A stretch of DNA of 36,103 nucleotides from an uncultured Roseiflexaceae bacterium (lineage in GTDB: Bacteria; Chloroflexota; Chloroflexia; Chloroflexales; Roseiflexaceae), in the NCBI GenBank assembly GCA_937988885.1, contig CALKHR010000010.1, forward strand, positions 1 to 36,103, given 5' to 3'. Below are positions 24,631-32,930 of this stretch, piece by piece. Position 1 is the stretch's first letter. Every line of letters begins with the position of its first letter. The notes under the pieces were generated by a model. The model searched no databases, was not told the DNA's origin, and worked only from the letters and a program-made list of their open reading frames with translations. The position numbers were made by a program, and so were the translations under genes.

Positions 24631-26340
24631 TTAGATCAAGCGCGCCAGCACCCGCTTAAACGGCAGTTTGAGGCTCAGGATGCGGTTGCGCTCCTGCTCG
24701 TCGAGGCCACCCAGCAGGCGCAGCGCGATCAGGTAGCCTAAGCCGCCCAATCCCGCCAGCACCGCCAAGCTCACGGCAGCTGATACTTTACCATCCCAAC
24801 CGCTCGCGGTGGCGGGCAACGGCCAGATCGGCATCAACAACAGCAGCGGAATGCCAAAGGCCGCCGTCGCCAGCGACACACGCACCACAAACGCCATCGG
24901 GAAGCGCAGCCCCATCTGGCGGCGCACCGCGATCATCGTAGTGACGCGCGGCAGCAGGCGCGCCACGCTCACCGCCAGCGCCGCCGCGTACAGTTGTTGC
25001 GATTCCGGCACGAGCGGCGTGAGCAGCAGCAGCGGTACGCTCAGCAGCGCCATCATCCGCCCCAGCAGCACGGGTTTGTAGCGTTCGTAGACCATCAACA
25101 CATTGTGCGGCACGCTCAGCAGCGACTCGGCGAAGGTGAACGCGATGAAGATGTACGCCAGCATCGCTGTATCGACATAACGTGGGTAGAGCAGCGCCAG
25201 CAGGCGGGGCGTGAACAGCGCCAACCCGACGCCCGCCGGGATGAGGATCAGCGCGAACATGCGGGTCATGCCGCCGTAGGCCTCCTGCAGCGCGGTCGGC
25301 TCGGCACGGGCGCGCACGCGGGCCAGCAGCGGCGTCAGCAGTCCGCCGAACGGCAAGTAGGCGTAGCTCAGGTAGCTCTTGGCGAAGGTGTAGGCGAACG
25401 ACAGGATACCGATCGTCTCGAAGCTCGCACCCATCGCTGTGAGCATAAACACCAGGAAGGCCACATCGTAGAACCAGGTCGTGACCTGGGTTAAGAACGA
25501 CATGCCCGCAAACTTCAGGAAGCGCGGCAGCAGCGTGGGATCGGGCGGCGATTTGTCGTGGGTTGGCGCAAGCTCTCGGCTGGCTCGCGTGGTCTGCCAG
25601 GCCGCCAGAGCCACCGCGATCACGGGTGTGATCACCATACCCAGCAGCACGCCGCTCAGTTCCCAGTTGAGCGCAATGAAGCTGATCACCAGCAACGGTT
25701 GCAGCAGGGCGACCACGGCGGTGATCAAGTTCCAAGCCTTCTGCTTGAAATAGGCGGTCAGGAACGCCATAAACACGTCGTAGATCGCGCCGAACAGCAC
25801 CAGCGCGCCGACGGCCCACAGGTAGAGATTGCCGTGCTGTTGCAGTTGATTGATCGCCTCGATCTTGCCGTCGCGGTTGCGGATGGCCCGCGCCAATTGA
25901 TCGGGATTGGTGTTGGAGGCTTCAAGGGTGGCGATGGTGCGGTTGGCCGCCTCCAGGTTCTCCTGCTCGTTGGTGATCACGTAGTTCAGCAGCATGCTGC
26001 TCAGCAACTGGAGCACAATGATTGCGACAATCACCAAGCCCAACTTCAGGCCGATCACTTGCCGCAGGAAGCGCGCCACGCCTGCGCGCCCCTCGCGCTG
26101 TTCGACTTCGGGGATAAAACGCGGCAGGCTGCGTTCGATTCCCAGGTCGGAGTAGAGGCCGATCGTGGCCGCCAAGCCCGTGAGAAGCGAAAGCACACCG
26201 TATTCGGCTGGTTGCAGATAGTTGAGTGTGAGCACGCTGGCGATCAAGCCAACAACAAATTGGATGGGGAACAGCAGCGTGTTCCAAGCAGCCGCGCTGA
26301 CCACACGTTGCGTCAGATTAGGCGTGGAGGGTTGTTTCAT
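24631..26340 (-). CDS. Wzx-like polysaccharide flippase (MOP superfamily)
   Basis: The protein is 569 residues from ATG 26340. The open frame extends to 26469, but the added Arg-rich residues are not part of the family, and VVSAAAWNTLLFPIQF is the usual first helix. About 12-14 transmembrane helices are present, with GVLSLLTGLAATIGLYSDLGIERSLPRF split over helix 2 and its loop as in Wzx/RfbX proteins. An unusual hydrophilic insert lies at about residues 121-171, between helices, rich in Gln, Asn, Glu and Arg and probably coiled-coil. The predicted role is flipping the lipid-linked glycan to the outer face. It leads a run of glycosyltransferase genes. A TATAAT at 26530-26525, inside the end of the preceding gene, could be part of its promoter. 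Confidence 0.88.
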   Translation of the reverse strand: MKQPSTPNLTQRVVSAAAWNTLLFPIQFVVGLIASVLTLNYLQPAEYGVLSLLTGLAATIGLYSDLGIERSLPRFIPEVEQREGRAGVARFLRQVIGLKLGLVIVAIIVLQLLSSMLLNYVITNEQENLEAANRTIATLEASNTNPDQLARAIRNRDGKIEAINQLQQHGNLYLWAVGALVLFGAIYDVFMAFLTAYFKQKAWNLITAVVALLQPLLVISFIALNWELSGVLLGMVITPVIAVALAAWQTTRASRELAPTHDKSPPDPTLLPRFLKFAGMSFLTQVTTWFYDVAFLVFMLTAMGASFETIGILSFAYTFAKSYLSYAYLPFGGLLTPLLARVRARAEPTALQEAYGGMTRMFALILIPAGVGLALFTPRLLALLYPRYVDTAMLAYIFIAFTFAESLLSVPHNVLMVYERYKPVLLGRMMALLSVPLLLLTPLVPESQQLYAAALAVSVARLLPRVTTMIAVRRQMGLRFPMAFVVRVSLATAAFGIPLLLLMPIWPLPATASGWDGKVSAAVSLAVLAGLGGLGYLIALRLLGGLDEQERNRILSLKLPFKRVLARLI

Positions 26341-26449
26341 GCAGTTTCGATCGTTTCCATTCGGCGAGGTGGCCGCAGAGTGACCACCGGCGCAGCGTTT
26401 GGCGGTATGCACTTCGCGCAGGGCTAGTTCACGCACTATGATAGCACGA

Positions 26450-26473
26450 GGAAATGGCCGCAAGGCCACTTCC
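26450..26473 (-). terminator. Hairpin after the lipoprotein gene ending at 26516
   Basis: GGAAATGGCC (26450-26459) pairs with GGCCACTTCC (26464-26473) with one A-C mismatch and a 4-base loop. It begins 43 bases past the minus-strand stop and lies ahead of the flippase. No U-tract follows. Confidence 0.55.
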
Positions 26474-26515
26474 CCGCGCTAGAGAGACGTTGCTACACTA
26501 CCGCTCTTGGTTTAA

Positions 26516-28723
26516 TCAGAGCGTATTATACCGCTGCTTGAGAATCTGCGTGCCGAAGGCTACCAACGCGCTGCGTTTGTCGCCGATCGCCACATACACC
26601 GCGCCATCGTTGCCGATCGCAGGCGCTGCGGCGATCGGGCCGCGCAGCCCGAGGCTGCCACGAATCTCGCCGCTGGCCGCCACCACGCTGAGCTGCCCAT
26701 CGCCCGATGCGACAAAGATCTGCCCATCGTGGCCGAGCGCTGGGGCGTGCAATCCTGCGCCGGGCATCGGAGTGGCCCAGCGTTGCGAGCCGCCGTCGGC
26801 CAGCGCGTAGAGCACGTTGTCGGCGCCGCTGGCGTACACGGTGCCATCGTCGGCGACCGCGATGCCATTTACCGCACTGCCCAGCTGGCTCCGCCAGAGC
26901 AGCGTGCCATCGCGCTGCAGCGCCAACACCTCGCCCGTGGCGGTGTGGCTGTAGAGCCGCTCGCCCCGCAGGATCGGCGCGTTCTGCACGCCGCCGTTGG
27001 TGGCGACCTGCCAGCGCACGCTGCCATCGGTCGGGTTGAGCGCGTAGAGCTGCCCATCGCCCGTGCCGACGTAGATCGTGCCATCCGGCCCGACCGTTAG
27101 CGCACCGAGTGCGGCGTTCAGCTTATTGCTCCACAGTTGCTTGCCGTCGCGGGTTGCGTAGGCGTTCACGCGCTTGGTGCTGCTGCTCACGTACAACGTG
27201 CTCCCGTCGGGGCTGATCTGCGGGGCCGCCACCGCTGTGCCGTCGGTCTCGATCGACCAGAGCAGCCGCCCGCCTCGTCCATACGCGGAGAGTGAGTTGT
27301 TATCGCCGCTGGCGTAGATCCGCCCGTTCGCATCCGCTACTACGCCTGCCACATATTTGCGGCCAGGCTTGACCTGCGCCCGCAGTGCGCCGTTGGGCGC
27401 GAGCACGCTCACGTAGCCGCCCGAACTCGTGTAGATTGCGCCGTCGCGGCCCACGTAGAGCGGTCCACGGGGGTACGGGTTCGGCGCGAAACGCCACAGC
27501 AGCACCTGATCGGTGCCTTCGATCGCCAACTGTTCGGTCTGCGCGCCTTTGGCGAACAGTTCGCGCACCGCATTGAAGACCGGGCGCGGCGTCGCATTGG
27601 CGTCGGTCAGCCCGAAGTCGGCGTCGCCCGTTGGCAGCAGCAGGTCGCGCACGAACACCGCCGAGACCCAAGGCCAGCGCTCCGGCGTGATCCGCACGAA
27701 GTTCGCCAGGTAATCGGCCTGTTTTTTTGCATCGACGGCGTGCTCGCCAGTGATGTTGTAGCCGATCCGCACGATCCACACCTGCTTGTCGGCCTGGTCG
27801 GCGGCGGTCATCTCGTTTCGGATGAGGTCCAAATGCCCGTAGAACTGTCGCGAGAGCGCCTGATTCTCGCGGGGCCAATGCCCTTTATCATCGACGCCGC
27901 CGGTGTTCAGTTGCACCGCCAGCAGATCGTAGGCATTGCGGGTGCTGCCGTCGTTGGCCGCCACCACGCGGCGATAGAAGGCCAGATCATCGGTGCGGTC
28001 GCTGAGGCCGGGTGGGGTGGGCTGCAACGCGCCGAACAGCACCAGCGCGCAGGGATCGGCCTGCTTGATGGCCGGATACGCGGCGCTGAGCAGGCTGGCG
28101 TACTGCTCGGGCGTGGCGAGGACGCCGCCCGTCGCTGCGGCCACGTTCACGTTCGGCCAGATCTCGTAGGCAGCCACGCGTCCAGCGGCGTGCTTGGCGA
28201 GCGCGCCCATAAAGGTCGCGAACGTCTCCGGCTGATCGGGGAGGCTGCCCTCGGCCTGCGAGGTGGCCCACGACGGCGCTTCGCTGACCGCCAGCAGCAC
28301 CCGCAAGTTGCGCTGCTGTGCCGCATCGAGCAGCGGATCAAGTTGCTCCCACTGGTAGGCTTGCCCGTTCTGGCGGTCTAAATCGCGCCAACGCACTTCA
28401 AGGCGCACCCAACTCGCCTGCAACTGCTGGGCCAATTCCAGCGCTTGCAAACTGGAGGCGCTGTTCACGCCGTAGCGCAATCCGGCCAATCCGGTGAAGG
28501 GTTGACAAGAGGCATTCGCATTGCTATCGGTGGCTGGCGGCACTGGTGTGGCCTGCCCCAACGGGATGGGCGTTGGCGGTACTGGGGTGGCTTGCGCCGC
28601 GCTTGTGGCGGTCGGCAACATCGGCAGCACCGGCTCCAGCGTTGGTGTTGGAGCCGGGCTTGGGGAAGGGCTACAAGCACTGATCAGTGCGCCAAGCAAT
28701 ATCAGAAAACAGAGCTGTTTCAT
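26516..28723 (-). CDS. Lipoprotein: catalytically degenerate glycosidase-like barrel fused to PQQ-like beta-propeller
   Basis: The protein is 735 residues from ATG 28723, with a GGGAG ribosome binding site. The lipobox is LISAC (Cys17), followed by a Pro/Thr linker to about residue 70. Residues 80-390 look like a GH39/GH5-type TIM barrel: LRYGVNSASSLQALELAQQL, WVRLEVRWRDLDRQNG and VAAYEIWP. The usual acid/base motif WNEPN reads WPNVN, with Asn at position 191. The usual nucleophile strand W(I/L)TEFG reads WIVRIG, with Arg319. Both catalytic Glu are thus absent. Residues 415-730 carry eight PQQ/YVTN-like repeats such as DGTIYVGTGDGQLYALNPTD. It is probably a surface glycan-binding scaffold or sensor rather than a hydrolase. 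It lies 53 bases after the DUF2079 gene. Confidence 0.85.
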   Translation of the reverse strand: MKQLCFLILLGALISACSPSPSPAPTPTLEPVLPMLPTATSAAQATPVPPTPIPLGQATPVPPATDSNANASCQPFTGLAGLRYGVNSASSLQALELAQQLQASWVRLEVRWRDLDRQNGQAYQWEQLDPLLDAAQQRNLRVLLAVSEAPSWATSQAEGSLPDQPETFATFMGALAKHAAGRVAAYEIWPNVNVAAATGGVLATPEQYASLLSAAYPAIKQADPCALVLFGALQPTPPGLSDRTDDLAFYRRVVAANDGSTRNAYDLLAVQLNTGGVDDKGHWPRENQALSRQFYGHLDLIRNEMTAADQADKQVWIVRIGYNITGEHAVDAKKQADYLANFVRITPERWPWVSAVFVRDLLLPTGDADFGLTDANATPRPVFNAVRELFAKGAQTEQLAIEGTDQVLLWRFAPNPYPRGPLYVGRDGAIYTSSGGYVSVLAPNGALRAQVKPGRKYVAGVVADANGRIYASGDNNSLSAYGRGGRLLWSIETDGTAVAAPQISPDGSTLYVSSSTKRVNAYATRDGKQLWSNKLNAALGALTVGPDGTIYVGTGDGQLYALNPTDGSVRWQVATNGGVQNAPILRGERLYSHTATGEVLALQRDGTLLWRSQLGSAVNGIAVADDGTVYASGADNVLYALADGGSQRWATPMPGAGLHAPALGHDGQIFVASGDGQLSVVAASGEIRGSLGLRGPIAAAPAIGNDGAVYVAIGDKRSALVAFGTQILKQRYNTL

Positions 28724-28776
28724 AGTGCGCTCCCTCTACTTTGCCGAGTGGGCAACAGGGCGCGCAATTGCGGAAC

Positions 28777-30390
28777 CTAGTCTCCCACTCGCTTCCAGAG
28801 CGTCAGTCCATCGATCTCGGTGACGCGCTGGAACCGCGCATCGCTAGCGAGTTGATCGAGCAATCGCTGGCGTTCATCGCGGGTTTTGGCATCTTCAAGT
28901 AGCTCGACTTGATCGATCAGCAAGAATTCGGCCTGAGTGATCTTATCGGCTGGATAGATGACGTTCCCGGGGAAGAAAAAGATCCGCTCGCGTTGTGCGG
29001 CGAAGGGGCCGATTTTATTGGTGGTCGCCAGCGCAGCATCGGCGGGCACCTGCTCAAGCAGTTTTTGGATCGCTGCCACTCGCTCGTGTGTGCCAGGGTT
29101 TTTGAGGGCCGAGCCAAGCAGCGCCACGCCCGGGTTGCGCGAATTGAACGGCGCTGGCGCGAAGATCAGCATATTGCTCAGCAGCGCGAGCAGGAACATG
29201 CCCGTCAGCGCGAGCGGCAAGGCGCGCTGCGTCAGCGGTCGCTCGGGGTTGCGATTCGCCCAGCGCTTCAGCAGATCGCAGAGCGCGTAGGCCGAGCCGA
29301 TCACCATAAACGGCACGATCAGCGTCTGATAGTGATAATGCGTGCTGGCGTGGATGTTCGGCGTGTTCGAGAGCAGGTTCAGCCCGAAGATCGGGATGGT
29401 GATCAGCAGGATGCGGGGCTGCAACAGCAGCAGAAAGCCGAACGGCAGGAACATCTCAAGCAGGTAGCGCAGGCGCATTGGGCCGCGCGTGGGGTGCCCG
29501 AACACCTCCTGCAGCACGAAGAATGGTCGGGTGAACAGGGTGGTGAAAATCTCGGCGGGGCGATTGCCGAGCCACGCTTGACCGTCGATCTGGCCGTAGA
29601 TCACGCTCAGGTAGAGCGACGGCTCGCCGTTGCGGAAGGCGGGCACGATCACGTTCAGGCTCAGCACAAACCACGCGAGGCCCAGCACGATCGGCAGCGC
29701 GCCGAACAGCAGCGATTGTCGACGTTGCTCATCGGGCTGCAGCGCCGCAACGACGGGGGAACGCCCCTCCAGCAGCACGTACAGGCCCATGCCCGCCAGC
29801 ACGATGCCCACCTCCGAGCGGCAGCCCAGCGCCAACAGCGACCAGATCAGGAACGCGCGCAACCGGCGGCGCTCCATCGCTTGCCACGCGAACAGCAGAA
29901 ACGTGGTGGCGAAGGTGCGAATCTGGAACTCGTAGAGGTTGGCGTATTCGACGGGCAGGTACAGCAGGTAGCCGACCGCAAAGACCAATCCCGCCCACGA
30001 GGCGGCGCTGTTAGCCTGTTCACCAAACAACTGTTGCTGAAACCGATTGCGTACGATCTGAAAGACTGGGATTGCGCCCAGGGCCACGGCCAACGTCTGC
30101 AAGAACAGCATCATCTGCGCCGATGGCCGAATCGCGTACAGCGGGGTCAGCAACAACTCGGTGGGGATAAAATCGATGCCGAAGTACGAGGAGGTCGAGG
30201 CGAACGCCGATGTCGCCGCGACCCGTCCGTGAGAGGTGTTCCACAGCACCTGCTCGTGCACGGCCAGATCGAAGCCCATGCGGTAGTTGTTGTATTTGTA
30301 CCAGGCCGCGAACGTGAACAGCACCAAATACGCGATAACGCTCAACCTCAGCAAACGGTAGGGGTTGAAGTAGAGTTTCCAAATGCTCAT
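28777..30390 (-). CDS. DUF2079 family integral membrane protein
   Basis: The protein is 537 residues. ATG 30390 overlaps the TGA of the upstream gene as ATGA, so the longer frame to 30498 is rejected. The first helix is followed by FDLAVHEQVLWNTSHGRVAA, then SSYFGIDFIPTELLLTPLYA, the signature of DUF2079. LQTLAVALGAIPVFQIVRNR and about ten more helices follow. A soluble C-terminal outer part (about 420-537) includes LLEQVPADAALATTNKIGPF. DUF2079 proteins have a GT-C-like arrangement, but no reaction has been assigned to them to my knowledge. Translational coupling to a GT-C protein suggests they act in the same pathway. Confidence 0.92.
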   Translation of the reverse strand: MSIWKLYFNPYRLLRLSVIAYLVLFTFAAWYKYNNYRMGFDLAVHEQVLWNTSHGRVAATSAFASTSSYFGIDFIPTELLLTPLYAIRPSAQMMLFLQTLAVALGAIPVFQIVRNRFQQQLFGEQANSAASWAGLVFAVGYLLYLPVEYANLYEFQIRTFATTFLLFAWQAMERRRLRAFLIWSLLALGCRSEVGIVLAGMGLYVLLEGRSPVVAALQPDEQRRQSLLFGALPIVLGLAWFVLSLNVIVPAFRNGEPSLYLSVIYGQIDGQAWLGNRPAEIFTTLFTRPFFVLQEVFGHPTRGPMRLRYLLEMFLPFGFLLLLQPRILLITIPIFGLNLLSNTPNIHASTHYHYQTLIVPFMVIGSAYALCDLLKRWANRNPERPLTQRALPLALTGMFLLALLSNMLIFAPAPFNSRNPGVALLGSALKNPGTHERVAAIQKLLEQVPADAALATTNKIGPFAAQRERIFFFPGNVIYPADKITQAEFLLIDQVELLEDAKTRDERQRLLDQLASDARFQRVTEIDGLTLWKRVGD

Positions 30391-32783
30391 GATTGCCGCA
30401 CCGATATGATCCGATAGATCCACAGATGGAGCGCCGTGGCGAAGGTGAAGGCGTAGAAGCTGAAGATGATGAGCCGCGCCGCCCAACCGCGATTCCACAG
30501 CCGCCCAAGCAGCCAGCCAACCCCCAACGCGATTGCTGGAATCGTGTAGAACAGATGCTTATCGACCATCGAGATGCGGCTGCCAACCACCAGGAAGGCC
30601 AGCGCCACCAAGAGCCAACTGCCGAACAGCGCGCGGATGCGCCAATCGCGGAAGCTGAACAGCCCCAGCAGGCCCAACGGCATCGCCAACTGCAAGCCGT
30701 ACGAGCCGGAAGGGCGCAGATAATCCATGCGCGGCCAGTAGTTCAGCACGTAGGTCAGGAACGGCTCGCGGTTCTGCAGGCCAACGCTGGTGTCGGCGCT
30801 GCCCACCCGCATCAGGTAGGGCAGGGTCTGCTCGAAGATCGGCTGGATGTACTGGCCGTAGTAGATCAGCGTCGATAGGCCCAGCGCCGTGGCCGCCGAG
30901 AGCCCCAGCGCGATCACTGAGCGGCGCCGCTGCTTATCCACGAACCAGAGCGCGACCACCAACATCCCCAGGAAGAGCAGCATAAACGCCGCCATCACCG
31001 TGTAGATCAGCATGGTCGCCAGTAGCACAAACGTGAGGAGCGCGAACACCTTTGGCCGATCGAGCTTATCGTAGGTCAGCACGATCAGCGTGGTGGACGC
31101 CAGCGTGAGCCACATGCCGAAGGCGGTGGGCACGTTGCCCCACGACAGCAGCAGGTAGGTGGCGGGAGTCACGGCGTAAAGCAGGCTCGCCATAGCCGAT
31201 TGGCGCTCGCTCAGGCCCAGTTTGCGCCCCAACAGCCAGATCAGTAGGACGCGGCTGCTATCGAGCAGCGCGTGGAACATATTGGCCGTCAGCACCAGCG
31301 GCAGCGGCACAAACGTGAACAGCACCGCGAACATATGGAACCACGGCGAATAGGGGATGACCGGACGATTCTGGCCCCACTCAGCCGTCGGCATCGTCGA
31401 TTCGTTCAGCGGGCTGTTGGTGCCGTAGAACAGCCCCAATTGGCCGTTCAGAATCTGCAACACCTTGTCCATGTGCCAGCTTACGTCGATGCCGATGAAA
31501 TAGGGGTAGAGCATGCCGCTGGCCTTGATCCAGTAGCACACAAAGAAGATCAGCAGCATCGTGCTGAGGCCGCGCGATGTGAGGGTGAGCGCCGCCTTGC
31601 GGAAGATCCAGCGCAGCAGTCGCTCCAGCACCAGCAGCAGAATCACGCTCCAGATCGCCAGGCCCGCCAAGCGCGGCAGCATCCACACACCGGGATAGCG
31701 GGCGTTCGCCACCAGCGCCGCCCCAAACAGCACAACGCCGATCGCCAGGACGGAGGAGAAGGTCGAGCGGTTGGTGATTCGCAACAAGCAGAAGTACAAG
31801 CCCATCGCGATCACGAGGGCGTATACAGTGCTGCTGAGCGGCGGCAACAACGGCAGGTCGCCCGATGGCGAAACCCGCAAATCGTAGATCAGCACGCCGA
31901 GCGGGCGGGGATCGCGGTACGGATCGGCGGTGATGGTCAGCTCCAGGTCGCCGTTCGGCACCATCTCCTTCGGCACCAGGAATGAGAGCTTGCGGGGGCC
32001 GTTTTCGGGCAGGTGCGCGAGCGGATGGCCGTTGGCGTAGATCATCGCGTTCAGCGGCGCATCGTCGGGGTGGCGCACGCTGGCGTACAGCGAAATGATC
32101 CAATCGCCGTGGCCCAGCATCGGCAGGCTGATCGTGCTGCGCTCGCTCGACCAGCGGTAGGTCACCGCAGGGGCGAGCAGCAGCCGTCCGGCCATGCCAG
32201 GCGGCGGATCGGGGTCGCCGTTGAGCGGCGGCGCGATCTTAAAGACCAACTGTTCGGCGGCGGCCAGCTCGGCGGGGACGAGCGCGATCATCTCGCGGTC
32301 GGTGCGTCGCACAATGTTCACCCGCACGTTGTTGACCATCAGCGCCACGCTGTGCAGCGCCCGATTCGGCTGATCGGGAGCGGCCTCGATGGTGGCCTGC
32401 CAGATCCCGTTCAGCCTGCCCGGGATGGTCAGCATGGTTTGATCGAGCGCCCAATCGAATGTTCGCGGCGTGGCGCTGGTGACACCAACCTCACGAGCGT
32501 GAAAATCGGTGATCTTCGAGTCGCGGCTGCCTACATTCGGCAAAAAAGGAGTATCGTAATAATCCCCAACATCCACCGTCACGTTCGGGCGAACGGTGTA
32601 CACGGCGAACAGGGACGCAAGCGTGATAAGCAACAGGGTCAATGGGGGTAGCCAACGAATCGTATGAAGAGCGCTAAGCGCACTGTGCGATGCCCGCTTA
32701 GGCTGGCTCTGGAATAATGGCACCCCTGGCTCTGGCGCAGTCTCGGCCAAAATGACGCTCCACAAATAGCAACGGCGTTGCAC
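30387..32783 (-). CDS. GT-C-like membrane protein with doubled N-terminal beta-sandwich
   Basis: The frame opens at GTG 32783 (798 residues). TTG 32750 is a real alternative because GGAG lies seven bases before it. After helix 1 (about 45-65) there is an outer region of ~240 residues that seems to hold two copies of one fold: FDWALDQTMLTIPGRLNG and YRWSSERSTISLPMLG begin each copy. It ends GDLELTITADPYRDPRPLGV. About 12 helices follow, with a first loop KASGMLYPYFIGIDVSWHMD, whose Asp may be the GT-C acidic residue, and later IPYSPWFHMFAVLF. It is related to the neighbour at 32931-34922 and coupled to the DUF2079 gene by an ATGA overlap. Role inferred: extracytoplasmic glycan transfer; substrate unknown. 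Confidence 0.85.
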   Translation of the reverse strand: MQRRCYLWSVILAETAPEPGVPLFQSQPKRASHSALSALHTIRWLPPLTLLLITLASLFAVYTVRPNVTVDVGDYYDTPFLPNVGSRDSKITDFHAREVGVTSATPRTFDWALDQTMLTIPGRLNGIWQATIEAAPDQPNRALHSVALMVNNVRVNIVRRTDREMIALVPAELAAAEQLVFKIAPPLNGDPDPPPGMAGRLLLAPAVTYRWSSERSTISLPMLGHGDWIISLYASVRHPDDAPLNAMIYANGHPLAHLPENGPRKLSFLVPKEMVPNGDLELTITADPYRDPRPLGVLIYDLRVSPSGDLPLLPPLSSTVYALVIAMGLYFCLLRITNRSTFSSVLAIGVVLFGAALVANARYPGVWMLPRLAGLAIWSVILLLVLERLLRWIFRKAALTLTSRGLSTMLLIFFVCYWIKASGMLYPYFIGIDVSWHMDKVLQILNGQLGLFYGTNSPLNESTMPTAEWGQNRPVIPYSPWFHMFAVLFTFVPLPLVLTANMFHALLDSSRVLLIWLLGRKLGLSERQSAMASLLYAVTPATYLLLSWGNVPTAFGMWLTLASTTLIVLTYDKLDRPKVFALLTFVLLATMLIYTVMAAFMLLFLGMLVVALWFVDKQRRRSVIALGLSAATALGLSTLIYYGQYIQPIFEQTLPYLMRVGSADTSVGLQNREPFLTYVLNYWPRMDYLRPSGSYGLQLAMPLGLLGLFSFRDWRIRALFGSWLLVALAFLVVGSRISMVDKHLFYTIPAIALGVGWLLGRLWNRGWAARLIIFSFYAFTFATALHLWIYRIISVRQS
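32758..32761 (-). promoter_or_regulatory. Possible Shine-Dalgarno for an internal TTG start
   Basis: GGAG on the minus strand, seven bases before TTG 32750. The upstream GTG 32783 has no such site, so the true N-terminus may be 11 residues shorter. Confidence 0.4.
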
Positions 32784-32826
32784 TGCCGTTCAAAACTCAG
32801 GTTCATCGGCGACAAATGCGCCGAGC

Positions 32827-32832
32827 ATTATA
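32827..32832 (-). promoter_or_regulatory. Extended -10 promoter upstream of the GT-C/DUF2079 pair
   Basis: Minus strand TGCTATAAT, a perfect -10 hexamer at 32832-32827 with a TGn extension and no good -35. Transcription would start near 32820, about 37 bases before GTG 32783 or 70 before TTG 32750. It lies in the 147-base gap after the gene ending at 32931. Confidence 0.5.
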
Positions 32833-32930
32833 GCATAGTCGACGTTTGTGGTAGCTTTCTACCGTTACCTCACACCTGGTTGGTCGGTGCGTATGGAAAC
32901 GCCGTTTTGTGTGATGTTGATGGGCTGTGC

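Noticed and set aside
28909..30417. 502-codon plus-strand open frame
   Set aside because: Long but Gln/Arg/His-rich with no fold-like pattern; it is the shadow of the DUF2079 gene.
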